Source of the DNA: Bacteroidota bacterium | GTDB lineage: Bacteria > Bacteroidota > Bacteroidia > Chitinophagales > Chitinophagaceae | Reading direction: 5' to 3' | Assembly: GCA_023433755.1 (NCBI GenBank) | Contig: JAEYUA010000305.1 | Coordinates: 1-15,512, forward strand | DNA length: 15,512 nt | In this document: positions 6,025 through 13,917 of the stretch, piece after piece | Position numbering within the stretch: position 1 is the first letter of the stretch | How the letters are laid out: the number at the start of each line of letters is the position of its first letter | Made by a program: the position numbers and the translations under genes | The notes under the pieces: model-generated | The model's input: only the letters and a program-made list of their open reading frames with translations | Databases searched by the model: none | Told to the model about the DNA's origin: nothing

Positions 6025-8412
6025 ATGGAAAATACTACTGAGGCGGGCCAGCACCTTGAGAAACTTTCTTTTGACCATTTCAGGCAGGAAGTATTGCAGG
6101 ATTACCGTTGGGTATGCACCAGCCGGGAAGTGAGCCTGCTTGGCCGCAAGGAAGTACTCACAGGCAAGGCCAAATTCGGGATTTTCGGTGATGGCAAGGA
6201 AGTCGCCCAGGTGGCCATGGCCAAGTTTTTCCAGCCCGGCGATTTCCGCTCGGGTTATTACCGCGACCAGACCTTCATGTTTGCTTCGGGACTGGCCACG
6301 GTTCAGCAGTTTTTCGCCCAGTTGTATGCTGATCCTTCTCCCGACAGGGAACCATTCAGCGCAGGCCGCCAGATGAATGCTCATTTCGCCAGCCGCCTGG
6401 TAGGTGAACAGGGTGAATGGCTGGACCTGGTAAACCGTAAAAATGTATCTTCTGATATCGCCCCTACGGCCGGGCAAATGGGAAGAGGCCTCGGCCTTGC
6501 CTTTGCCTCGAAAGCTTTCAGAAGATCCGCCGCCCAGGAGCAGTTTGCACATCTTACTAATAACGGCAACGAGGTTTGTTTCTGCACCATTGGCGATGCC
6601 TCTACCTCCGAAGGGCCATTCTGGGAAACCATGAATGCCGCCGCCGTTTTACAGGTGCCGCTTGCGGTTTTTGTATGGGATGATGGTTATGGGATCTCGG
6701 TTCCTAAAAAATACCAGACTGCCAAGGCCTCCATTTCCCAATCTCTCAGGGGTATGGAAAAGGAAGAAGGAAGTAATGGCCTGCATATCTATAATGTAAA
6801 GGGTTGGGATTATGCCGGCATGTGCGAGGTTTTTGAAGAAGGTATCCGGCTGGCCAGGGAAAATCATACACCTGTTCTTTTTCATGTGGAAGAGATCACG
6901 CAGCCGCAGGGCCATTCCACCAGTGGAAGCCATGAACGGTATAAATCACCGGAAAGACTGGAATGGGAAAGAGAATGGGATGGTCTGAAGAAAATGAAAG
7001 AATGGATCATTTCCAATGTGCTGGCCACCGCGGAGGAACTGGAAGCTATTGAAAATGAAACAAGGGAAGAGGTTCGCGCCCAGAAACAGCAGGCCTGGGA
7101 TCAGTATCTCCAGCCCATCAAACAACAGGTAAGCAGGACCGCAGAACTTCTTAATGATCTGGCTTCCAAGTCAGGACATTCTGCAGAATTGATTGCGCTG
7201 GCTCAACAACTCGAATCCTTGCGCGAGCCCATGCGCAGGGATATCATGCTTAGTTTACATACCGCTCTCGAAATTGCAGGGCGTGATGAATCTGCTTACT
7301 GGCTGCGCGATTATTACCAGGACCTAAAAAAAGAAAATGAACAGCTTTACAATTCTCATTTGCTGAATGAAGGTCCGCGTGCTGCCGTGAAAGTGGAGGC
7401 CACTCCCGCTGAATACGCCGATGATGCTGCGGTAGTGAATGGTTTTGAAGTGCTGAATCATTATTTCGATAAACTTTTTGCAAGCAATCCCGGTGTTTAT
7501 GCTTTTGGTGAAGACCTGGGATTTATTGGCGATGTGAACCAGGGATTTTCCGGTCTGCAGGCCAAACATGGTGAAGACCGGATCTTCGATACCGGTATCA
7601 GGGAACATACCATCATTGGACAGGGAATCGGGATGGCTGTAAGAGGTCTTCGTCCCATTGCCGAGATCCAGTACCTCGATTATCTTTTATATGGACTGCA
7701 GCCACTCAGCGATGATGTGGCCACGCTGCATTTCCGGACCAAAGGACAGCAGAGTTGTCCATTAATCGTTCGCACCCGTGGGCACCGTCTCGAAGGCATC
7801 TGGCACAGCGGTTCACCCATGGGCGTAGTGCTGAATGCATTGAGAGGAATGCATGTATGTGTACCGCGTAATATGACCCAGGCAGCCGGTATGTACAACA
7901 CTCTTTTGAAAAGTAATGATCCCGGTATAGTGGTGGAATGTCTCAATGGGTACAGGCTGAAAGAAAAACTTCCTTCCAATTTACTTGAATTCACAGTGCC
8001 CCTTGGTGTGCCTGAAGTGATCAGGGAAGGGGCTGATATCACGCTGGTGAGTTATGGTTCCACCCTACGTATAGTAATGGATGCCGCGATGCAACTGGAG
8101 CAAAAAGGGATCAGTTGTGAAGTGGTGGATGTGCAGACGCTTCTTCCATTTGATCGTGAGCACCGTATCCTTGAATCATTGAAAAAAACCAGCAGGATTT
8201 TATTTATTGATGAAGATGTTCCGGGAGGCGCTGCTGCTTTCATGTTTAATAAAGTGATGGAAGAACAGGGCGGTTACCGCTGGCTGGATGTGGCTCCGAG
8301 AACCCTCACTGCCAAAGCACACCGTCCGCCGTATGGAAGTGATGGAGATTATTTCAGCAAACCCAATGCGCAGGAAGTGATGGATGTGGTGAAGGAGATG
8401 ATGGGGGAGTAA
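6025..8412 (+). CDS. Fused 2-oxoacid dehydrogenase E1 alpha-beta (thiamine diphosphate)
   Basis: A 795-residue protein joining both E1 halves. Start at 6025 is chosen because it follows a -7 element; an upstream in-frame ATG at 5848 would run through the divergent DUF1573 gene and both promoters. Residues about 18-330 are the alpha part: GRQMNAH (114-120), the GDASTSEG cofactor motif (190-197), DDGYGIS (219-225), and QGHSTSGSHERYKSPE near 295-310. A helical, charged linker (about 330-460) follows. Residues about 465-795 are the beta part: FGEDLG with Glu496 as the expected catalytic glutamate, DTGIREHTIIGQGIGMA, AEIQYLDY, and a C-terminal transketolase-like domain with VSYGSTL and DEDVPGG. 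E1 decarboxylates a 2-oxoacid and passes the acyl group to E2 lipoate; branched-chain 2-oxoacids are the most likely substrate, but this is inferred. No E2 or E3 gene is in view. Confidence 0.9.
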   Translation: MENTTEAGQHLEKLSFDHFRQEVLQDYRWVCTSREVSLLGRKEVLTGKAKFGIFGDGKEVAQVAMAKFFQPGDFRSGYYRDQTFMFASGLATVQQFFAQLYADPSPDREPFSAGRQMNAHFASRLVGEQGEWLDLVNRKNVSSDIAPTAGQMGRGLGLAFASKAFRRSAAQEQFAHLTNNGNEVCFCTIGDASTSEGPFWETMNAAAVLQVPLAVFVWDDGYGISVPKKYQTAKASISQSLRGMEKEEGSNGLHIYNVKGWDYAGMCEVFEEGIRLARENHTPVLFHVEEITQPQGHSTSGSHERYKSPERLEWEREWDGLKKMKEWIISNVLATAEELEAIENETREEVRAQKQQAWDQYLQPIKQQVSRTAELLNDLASKSGHSAELIALAQQLESLREPMRRDIMLSLHTALEIAGRDESAYWLRDYYQDLKKENEQLYNSHLLNEGPRAAVKVEATPAEYADDAAVVNGFEVLNHYFDKLFASNPGVYAFGEDLGFIGDVNQGFSGLQAKHGEDRIFDTGIREHTIIGQGIGMAVRGLRPIAEIQYLDYLLYGLQPLSDDVATLHFRTKGQQSCPLIVRTRGHRLEGIWHSGSPMGVVLNALRGMHVCVPRNMTQAAGMYNTLLKSNDPGIVVECLNGYRLKEKLPSNLLEFTVPLGVPEVIREGADITLVSYGSTLRIVMDAAMQLEQKGISCEVVDVQTLLPFDREHRILESLKKTSRILFIDEDVPGGAAAFMFNKVMEEQGGYRWLDVAPRTLTAKAHRPPYGSDGDYFSKPNAQEVMDVVKEMMGE

Positions 8413-8419
8413 GTGGGGC

Positions 8420-8483
8420 AGTCAGAAGTCGGTAGTCGGTAGTCAGTAGTCAGTAGTTAAAAGTTCAAAGTCGGTGAACTAGA
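8420..8483 (+). repeat. GTAGTC/GTTCAAAG dispersed repeat, copy 1
   Basis: Six-to-seven-base units AGTC-GGT/AGT repeat several times, then GTTCAAAGTCGGTGAACTA closes the element. The same order of blocks recurs at 13852-13917 and, inverted, at 14008-14052. It begins eight bases after the E1 stop, where no ordinary terminator is seen. Confidence 0.8.
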
Positions 8484-8510
8484 GATCAGGGTTTTATTCA
8501 CGATTCACGG

Positions 8511-8606
8511 TTCACCCATCCTTCGCTAAAGCTACGGAGGGCAAAGCATTCACGATTCACCCCTCCTTTGCTAAAGCTACGGAGGGCAAAGCATTCACAA
8601 TTCACC
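8511..8606 (+). repeat. 45-bp tandem repeat abutting the PhzF start
   Basis: Two units of exactly 45 bases (starting 8511 and 8556) and the first six bases of a third (8601-8606) share TTCACC, then GCTAAAGCTACGGAGGGC and AAAGCATTCAC. Each unit holds a small hairpin, for example CCTTCG with CGGAGG. The array ends one base before the ATG at 8608. In frame with that ATG there is a TAA at 8572, so the protein does not extend upstream. Confidence 0.85.
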
Positions 8607-8607
8607 A

Positions 8608-9408
8608 ATGAAACTTACAATCTACCAGGTAGACGCCTTTGCTGAAAAAGTTTTTACGGGAAATCCCGCTGCCATAGTTCCGCTTGAACACTGGATCGAT
8701 GATGAATTGATGCAGTCCATTGCGATGGAAAACAATTTAAGTGAAACGGCTTTTTTTGTAAAGACGGATGGTGGCTTCCACATCCGCTGGTTTACTCCTG
8801 ATTACGAGATTGATCTTTGCGGACATGCCACGCTTGCCTCCGCTTACGTAATCAAAAATTTTATTGAGCCCCATTTATCTGAAATTGTTTTTTCTACGGA
8901 TAAGGCGGGAACCTTAAGAGTTACAGCCAGTGACGGAGTTTATACTCTCGACCTTCCTTCCCGGGTGCCGGAAGCGGCTGAAACCCCTGAACTCCTGCTG
9001 AAAAGCCTGGGAGTGAGTACGGTTGTTGAAGTTTTGAAATCGCGTGATTATTTCGTTGTACTTCCGGATGAAACTGCGGTAAGAAATATCGAACCTGATT
9101 TTATTTTAATGAAAGAACTCGATACCATTGGTGTAATTGTTACCGCCAAAGGAAAAGCTGCGGATGTGGTATCACGCTGTTTTTATCCCGGGCTCGGAAT
9201 CCAGGAAGACCCGGTAACGGGTTCGGCACACTGCAACATTATACCATACTGGAGCGCTAAACTGAACAAACAAAAACTGGTTTGTCACCAGCTCTCAGCA
9301 AGGGGAGGAGTTTTGGACTGTGAATGGAAAGGTGACCGGGTGCTGATGGGCGGCAAATGTGTTTTATACCTCACAGGATCCATTGATATACCTGAAGCTA
9401 TAAATTAA
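8608..9408 (+). CDS. PhzF-family isomerase-like protein
   Basis: Complete 266-residue protein of the PhzF/YddE family (diaminopimelate-epimerase-like fold with two similar halves). The N-terminal VDAFAEKVFTGNPAAIV is typical. NNLSETAFF carries Glu46, which matches the catalytic glutamate of PhzF. CGHATLASA (71-79) starts the central helix of the first half and DPVTGSAHC (201-209) that of the second. PhzF itself isomerises a phenazine precursor, but no phenazine genes are here, and most family members in bacteria have no assigned substrate, so a specific function should not be assumed. The region just upstream is entirely repeat sequence with no recognisable promoter or ribosome site. The stop lies 4 bases from the stop of the convergent DCC gene. 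Confidence 0.9.
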   Translation: MKLTIYQVDAFAEKVFTGNPAAIVPLEHWIDDELMQSIAMENNLSETAFFVKTDGGFHIRWFTPDYEIDLCGHATLASAYVIKNFIEPHLSEIVFSTDKAGTLRVTASDGVYTLDLPSRVPEAAETPELLLKSLGVSTVVEVLKSRDYFVVLPDETAVRNIEPDFILMKELDTIGVIVTAKGKAADVVSRCFYPGLGIQEDPVTGSAHCNIIPYWSAKLNKQKLVCHQLSARGGVLDCEWKGDRVLMGGKCVLYLTGSIDIPEAIN

Positions 9409-9412
9409 ACGG

Positions 9413-9808
9413 TCAGAGAAATTTTTTGCGGACTTCAGGTCCGGGGATCATGCAGCTTTCTTTTTTCCCAAACCATTTGTAGCGGTTACGTGCAATGAAA
9501 TGATAAACGGCATCCCGGATAAATGCTGGAACGATCCAGAAAACCTGTGTCCATTTCCAGTACCAGGGAAGGCGGCCGTAAATTTTCAATCCGGCCGTTG
9601 AAGCTTTGTAGATTTTTCCTTTCTCGACTAAAATAAAAGAATCAAAATGTTGACGGGGAAGCTTATGATGTTCCAGGAGCTGCTGTCCCGCCTCAGATTG
9701 TAAAGCAGTAAAACGGAATACATCCTTTTTATCCTGGCGGATGATATAGTTGACAGCACCGTTGCAGAAATTACAGACTCCGTCAAACAGTACCACCGGA
9801 TGTTCCAT
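9413..9808 (-). CDS. DCC-family (DUF393) thiol-disulfide oxidoreductase-like protein
   Basis: A 131-residue protein with the family signature at its N-terminus: VVLFDGVCNFCNGAVNY, where Asp9, Cys12 and Cys15 form the DxxCxxC pattern. FRFTALQSEAGQQLL (31-45) and a following YKASTAGLKIYGRLPWYWK region fit the rest of the DUF393 profile, and the length is typical. The family is thioredoxin-fold-like and predicted to handle disulfides, but few members have been studied. It begins 10 bases after the YebC stop, on the same strand and without its own promoter, so it is probably co-transcribed with YebC. Its 3' end meets the PhzF gene tail to tail with no terminator between them. Confidence 0.9.
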   Translation of the reverse strand: MEHPVVLFDGVCNFCNGAVNYIIRQDKKDVFRFTALQSEAGQQLLEHHKLPRQHFDSFILVEKGKIYKASTAGLKIYGRLPWYWKWTQVFWIVPAFIRDAVYHFIARNRYKWFGKKESCMIPGPEVRKKFL

Positions 9809-9818
9809 TTGTTATGGT

Positions 9819-10541
9819 TTACTGCAGATTGTGAAACACTTTCTGCACGTCTTCGTCCTGTTCCAGTTTATCTACCAGCTTCAATACATCCTGTGCCTGT
9901 TCTTCCGGGAGTTCAACTGTAGTGGTAGGAATCCATTCCACTTCTGCACTGATGGTGGGCAGGTTTTTTTCTTCCAGTGCTTTCTGCATATTGCCGAAAT
10001 CAGAAAAGGCACAGCGCAAAACCAAAACCTCCTCGCCATTCTCACCAGTGCTTTCACCCATTTCTTCCAGGCCGTGGTCGATCAGTTCAAATTCAAGTTC
10101 TTCAATATTGATCCCTTCGGGTTTTAATTTGAACACACCCATTTTTTTGAACTGGAAGCTTACGCTACCGCTATTGCCAAGCGCGCCATCACCTTTATTG
10201 AAAATGGATTTGACATTTGCAACGGTACGTACATGGTTGTCGGTGGCAGTTTCCACCAGCACGGCCACACCATGAGGAGCGTAACCCTCATACAGGATCT
10301 CCTCGTAATTCTGCATCTCCTTGCCCTGTGCTCTTTTGATGGCAGCTTCCACGCGGTCTTTCGGCATGTTCACCGCTTTGGCATTCTGGAAACAACGGCG
10401 CAGCGCGGGGTTGGTATTGGGATCAGGTCCACCGGCTTTCACCGCGATCACGATCTCTTTACCCACACGGGTGAACTGCTTTGCCATTCGGTCCCACCGG
10501 GCAAACATGGTAGATTTTCTGACTTCGAATATGCGACCCAT
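9819..10541 (-). CDS. yebC: YebC/PmpR family protein
   Basis: Complete 240-residue protein matching the YebC/TACO1 family. The N-terminus MGRIFEVRKSTMFARWDRMA is the variant form I associate with Bacteroidota rather than the MAGHSKWANTRHRK form. Then GKEIVIAVKAGGPDPNTNPALR (28-49), YEGYAPHGVAVLVE (84-97), TDNHVRTVANV (100-110) and the glycine-rich FNKGDGALGNSGSVSFQF (114-131) follow in family order, with an acidic C-terminal domain. The family was long annotated as transcription regulators; more recent work links members to ribosomes and to translation through difficult (proline-rich) stretches, and I favour a translation role. It has a TACATTTG promoter at 10611-10618 and a 5' leader of about 65 bases that contains a palindromic repeat. 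Confidence 0.93.
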   Translation of the reverse strand: MGRIFEVRKSTMFARWDRMAKQFTRVGKEIVIAVKAGGPDPNTNPALRRCFQNAKAVNMPKDRVEAAIKRAQGKEMQNYEEILYEGYAPHGVAVLVETATDNHVRTVANVKSIFNKGDGALGNSGSVSFQFKKMGVFKLKPEGINIEELEFELIDHGLEEMGESTGENGEEVLVLRCAFSDFGNMQKALEEKNLPTISAEVEWIPTTTVELPEEQAQDVLKLVDKLEQDEDVQKVFHNLQ

Positions 10542-10570
10542 AATAGAGAGGTTGTGTTGTTTGATGGGAT

Positions 10571-10612
10571 AAAAGCCATTGGCCTATAGCTATTAGCTGT
10601 TGGCCGGCCGCA
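10571..10612. repeat. Palindromic AGCnATTnGC dispersed repeat, copy 2
   Basis: It aligns with 3443-3486 and is made of AGCCATTGGCC, TATAGCTATTAGC and TGTTGGCCGGCC blocks, giving several overlapping palindromes. It lies between the yebC -7 element and start codon, so it should be transcribed into the 5' leader and could fold there. Confidence 0.65.
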
Positions 10613-10641
10613 AATGTAAGATTTAGACAGCAACAAAAAAC
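10611..10641 (-). promoter_or_regulatory. Promoter of yebC-DCC unit
   Basis: TACATTTG on the minus strand (10618-10611) matches TAnnTTTG. The T-rich -33 region is formed by the T tract of the preceding permease terminator (10635-10640). Promoter and terminator are therefore interlocked. Confidence 0.65.
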
Positions 10642-10661
10642 CCCGCGGAATGCGGGGTTTT
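10635..10661 (-). terminator. Rho-independent terminator of the permease genes
   Basis: AAAACCCCGC (10637-10646) pairs with GCGGGGTTTT (10652-10661) around a five-base loop, and six T residues follow on the minus strand. It lies 18 bases past the permease stop. Confidence 0.92.
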
Positions 10662-10679
10662 CCAGGTTTTTGAAAATAT

Positions 10680-12236
10680 TTAGAATGGTTTGTAATCATC
10701 CTTGGTGGATTCAAAATCCGAAGCCTTGGGCAGGATATCGCCGGGCTTGCGCAGGTGACTGTTATGGCGGCTGTAGAGGAAGTACACTACCAGACCTATA
10801 ACCATCCATACAAAAGCAACCATGAGGGTTCTTGAATCAATAGCCACAATCATCATCGTACAGATTACAGCACCAAGCACAGAAACTACCGGGGCAGCCG
10901 GGGTTCTGAACGGACGGTGCAGGTTGGGTGCTTTCACACGCAGGATCCATACACCGATACTTACCAGTACAAAGGCAAACAGGGTTCCGAAACTGGTAAG
11001 GTCTCCTGCAACGTGCCCGGGTACAAAGGCAGCAAACAATCCTACAAAAACAAAGAGGATCCAGTTGGCTTTGTAAGGTGTTTTGAATTTAGGGTGAATG
11101 ACTCCGAAAGCTTTAGGTATCAGACCATCGTTACTCATGGTGTAGAAGATACGGCTTTGTCCCATCAGCATTACCAATATCACAGAAGAGAAACCTGCAA
11201 GGATGGCGATGGTTACTGCCGTAGAAAGCCAGGAATAACCTGTCATATACTGCGAGATGGCATAGGCTACCGATGCTTCCCTTCCTTTCTCAGGATCTAC
11301 AAAATCCGTCCATGGTGCCACACCTGTTAGTACGTGTCCAAATAAAATATATAATATCGTACAAACTACGAGGGAACCGAGGATACCAATAGGCATATCC
11401 CTTTTTGGATTTTTGGCTTCCTGTGCTGCAGTACTTACCGCGTCAAAACCAATGAAGGCAAAGAATACAATGGCTGCTCCGCCCAGTACACCGCCCCATC
11501 CATGTTTGAACACACCTTCATAATTCACAATTTCTTTACCGGCGCTGTCCACTACAGGAGGTGTGCCTTCGGGGATCATATAGGGCGTATGATTTTCGGG
11601 ACTGATAAACTGCCAACCGATCACGATGAAGAGTAATACAATCGCAACCTTAATGAAAACGATGATTGCATTTACGAACGCACTTTCCTGGGTACCCCTG
11701 ATTAGAAGGAGGGTCAGTAATAAAAGAATGATGAGAGCTGGTGCATTCATAATACCCTGGTGAGCCACACCGGCAGAATCGGTGAAGCTTTCAAAGGGCG
11801 AGTGCGACCATTCGTATGGAATGCCCCCTCCCAAAAGCTTGTTTAAATATTCACTCCATGCAATGGAAACCGTTGCAGCACCAAGGGCATACTCCATAAT
11901 CAGCGCCCAGCCAATGATCCAGGCTACCAGTTCACCCATGGTAACATAAGAATAAGCATATGCACTGCCCGCGATGGGAATCATGGCTGCAAACTCCGCG
12001 TAGCAAAGCCCGGCAAAAGCGCAACCAATGGCGGCAATAATAAATGAAATCGTGACAGCCGGACCTGCAGCCTGACCGGCGGCAGCGGCGGTGCGTACAA
12101 AAAGACCTGCTCCAATGATGGCACCAATACCCAGCGCCACCAGGTTGGCAGCACCCAGGGTCCGTTTAAGCCCTTTTTCATTGTCGGCTGCCTGGGCCAA
12201 CACCTGGTCCAACGGCTTTTTTGCGAATAAACTCAT
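10680..12236 (-). CDS. APC-superfamily amino acid permease (CAT-like)
   Basis: A 518-residue integral membrane protein with about 12 or more hydrophobic helices. The first-helix break GAIIGAGLF (38-46) is the substrate-binding signature of the superfamily. GSAYAYSYVTMGE (90-102) and FIGFDAVSTAAQEAKNPKRD (261-280) match the cationic amino acid transporter (CAT) group, to which bacterial YfnA/ApcT-type transporters also belong. It should import an amino acid with a proton or by exchange; the substrate is not readable. A long outside-facing loop at about 210-245 holds many prolines. It lies 64 bases after the stop of another permease on the same strand, with no terminator between and only a weak -7-like AATATTTG in the gap, so co-transcription is likely. 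A strong terminator follows it. Confidence 0.9.
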   Translation of the reverse strand: MSLFAKKPLDQVLAQAADNEKGLKRTLGAANLVALGIGAIIGAGLFVRTAAAAGQAAGPAVTISFIIAAIGCAFAGLCYAEFAAMIPIAGSAYAYSYVTMGELVAWIIGWALIMEYALGAATVSIAWSEYLNKLLGGGIPYEWSHSPFESFTDSAGVAHQGIMNAPALIILLLLTLLLIRGTQESAFVNAIIVFIKVAIVLLFIVIGWQFISPENHTPYMIPEGTPPVVDSAGKEIVNYEGVFKHGWGGVLGGAAIVFFAFIGFDAVSTAAQEAKNPKRDMPIGILGSLVVCTILYILFGHVLTGVAPWTDFVDPEKGREASVAYAISQYMTGYSWLSTAVTIAILAGFSSVILVMLMGQSRIFYTMSNDGLIPKAFGVIHPKFKTPYKANWILFVFVGLFAAFVPGHVAGDLTSFGTLFAFVLVSIGVWILRVKAPNLHRPFRTPAAPVVSVLGAVICTMMIVAIDSRTLMVAFVWMVIGLVVYFLYSRHNSHLRKPGDILPKASDFESTKDDYKPF

Positions 12237-12300
12237 AGTGATCGTTTAAAACAATAATGGTTTAGGTTTCAAATATTTTTCAAATAAACAATAAAAATGA

Positions 12301-13749
12301 TTACGCTTCCTTCTTTCTTGATAAGGCGATATAATAAAGAGGGATGCCGATCAGTACAATGATAAGTCCGTAAAGGGAATATTCGGTGGACTTCCACAAC
12401 AATCCCGCGCAAAAGGCAACGGCCAGCAAAATATAAATGATAGGCAGCACGGGATAACCGAATGCCCTGTAGGGCCTTTCGGCATCCGGATATTTTTTAC
12501 GGAGGATGAAGATGCCCGCAAGGGTCAGCACATAAAAGATCACCACAACAAATGAGATCATGGTAAGCAGGTCGCCATACCGTCCGCTGAGACAAAGAAT
12601 GGAGGCAACTACAGCCTGGATCCACAAAGCGTAAGCGGGAACACTATGCTTATTGAGTGTGCCGGTTTTTTTAAAGAACAACCCATCTTTTGCCATGGTG
12701 TAATAAACCCTGGCACCAGCGAGGATCAGTCCATTGTTGCAACCAAAGGTGCTCACCATGATGAGGACCGCAATTACAAGTGAACCGTTATCACCAAGGA
12801 ATTGTTCAGCCGCGGCCACACCTACCCTGTCATTTTTTGCAAAGGCAATACTGTTGGCGCCCTCGCTCAATGGAAGAACATAGAGGTACATCAGGTTGGC
12901 GGCAACATAAATGATGGTTACAATGAGAGTGCCCAGGAATAAACTGAGGCCGATATTTCTTTTTGGATTTTTGATCTCCGCTGCAATGAAGGTCACATTG
13001 TTCCAGGCATCAGAACTGAAAATGGAGCCCACCATAGCTACCGAAACAGCTCCAGCCAGTACCAGTCCTTCAATTCCTACCCAACCGCTGCCATCAAGAT
13101 TTTGTTGTGCATTGAAACCGGTGGACCAGTTTTGTTCCCAAAAATTTTCTTTAGCCAGTAAAAAACCAAGGATGATCAAACCAAATAATGCAAGCAGTTT
13201 GGCCGTGGTAAAAGTGGTTTGGATAATCTTACCTCCTTTTACACCCTTGGTATTGGTAAAAGTGAGAAAGAGGATGGAAGCAATGCCCAGAAGCTGGGCT
13301 GCATTCAGCCGGAAGTATAAGGGAACACCTTCCTTGCTGGTGCCTGTCTGGAACTGCCATAGAATATTGTCCTCACCCACTCCCGGGATGATGTAAGCCG
13401 TAAACCTTGCGAAGGCCACGGCTACTGCTGCGATGGTGGCGGTTTGTATGACAGCGAAAAAACTCCAGCCATATAAAAAACCAAACATGGGATTGTAGGC
13501 TTCACGGAGGTACACATACTGTCCGCCAGCCTTAGGATACATGCTGCTTAGTTCACCATAACTCAACGCAGCGCTGATTGTCATAAATCCGGTAATGACC
13601 CACACGGCAATCATCCAACCGGCACTGCCAACATTTCTTGTGATTTCCGAACTCACAATAAAGATCCCTGAACCGATCATGGAGCCTGCTACGATCATGG
13701 TGGCATCTACAAGCCCAAGCGATTGTTTGAAAGATTTTTGTTCTGACAT
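12301..13749 (-). CDS. APC-superfamily amino acid permease (LAT/SteT-like)
   Basis: A 482-residue membrane protein with about 12 predicted helices. Its first-helix motif is GSMIGSGIF (22-30). KAGGQYVYLREAYNPMFGFLYGW (73-95) and SSDAWNNVTFIAAEIKNPKRN (245-265) are typical of the L-type/SteT-like exchangers, a different branch from the neighbouring permease; the two proteins share only superfamily motifs, so they are not a recent duplication. Probable role is uptake or exchange of neutral amino acids across the inner membrane, inferred from family. It is the first gene of a likely two-gene unit. An A-rich stretch precedes the ATG and no Shine-Dalgarno is visible. No confident promoter element was found in the upstream 100 bases. 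Confidence 0.9.
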   Translation of the reverse strand: MSEQKSFKQSLGLVDATMIVAGSMIGSGIFIVSSEITRNVGSAGWMIAVWVITGFMTISAALSYGELSSMYPKAGGQYVYLREAYNPMFGFLYGWSFFAVIQTATIAAVAVAFARFTAYIIPGVGEDNILWQFQTGTSKEGVPLYFRLNAAQLLGIASILFLTFTNTKGVKGGKIIQTTFTTAKLLALFGLIILGFLLAKENFWEQNWSTGFNAQQNLDGSGWVGIEGLVLAGAVSVAMVGSIFSSDAWNNVTFIAAEIKNPKRNIGLSLFLGTLIVTIIYVAANLMYLYVLPLSEGANSIAFAKNDRVGVAAAEQFLGDNGSLVIAVLIMVSTFGCNNGLILAGARVYYTMAKDGLFFKKTGTLNKHSVPAYALWIQAVVASILCLSGRYGDLLTMISFVVVIFYVLTLAGIFILRKKYPDAERPYRAFGYPVLPIIYILLAVAFCAGLLWKSTEYSLYGLIIVLIGIPLYYIALSRKKEA

Positions 13750-13851
13750 TTTAGGTTTTTAAGGGAGGTGGATCCCCTGCTGAATTTTAAAAGCATGGAA
13801 AATAATACAATAATTTAATTGGGATGGTATATGTTTTACACAAGGCGTGAG

Positions 13852-13917
13852 AGTAGTCAGTAGTCGGTAGTCAGTAGTCGGTAGTTCAAAGTTCAAAGTT
13901 CAAAGTCGGTGAACTAA
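13852..13917 (+). repeat. GTAGTC/GTTCAAAG dispersed repeat, copy 2 (left arm)
   Basis: Four to five GTAGTC-type units are followed by three GTTCAAA units and GTCGGTGAACTA. It is nearly the same as 8424-8483. It forms an inverted repeat with 14008-14052 across about 90 bases. Confidence 0.82.

Noticed and set aside
5992..6552. Minus-strand frame of 186 codons inside the E1 gene
   Set aside because: It lies antisense to a well-conserved coding region and has no recognisable domain.
8420..8606. CRISPR array
   Set aside because: Repeat units are directly adjacent or degenerate, there are no unique spacers of even length, and no cas genes are in view.
8608..9408. Phenazine biosynthesis gene
   Set aside because: Only the broad PhzF family is supported; no other phenazine genes are in the window.
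10917..11330. Plus-strand frame of 137 codons inside the permease gene
   Set aside because: Antisense shadow of a clear membrane transporter; composition is not protein-like.
12911..13396. Plus-strand frame of 161 codons inside the second permease
   Set aside because: Antisense to conserved transporter helices, with no start signals or family resemblance.
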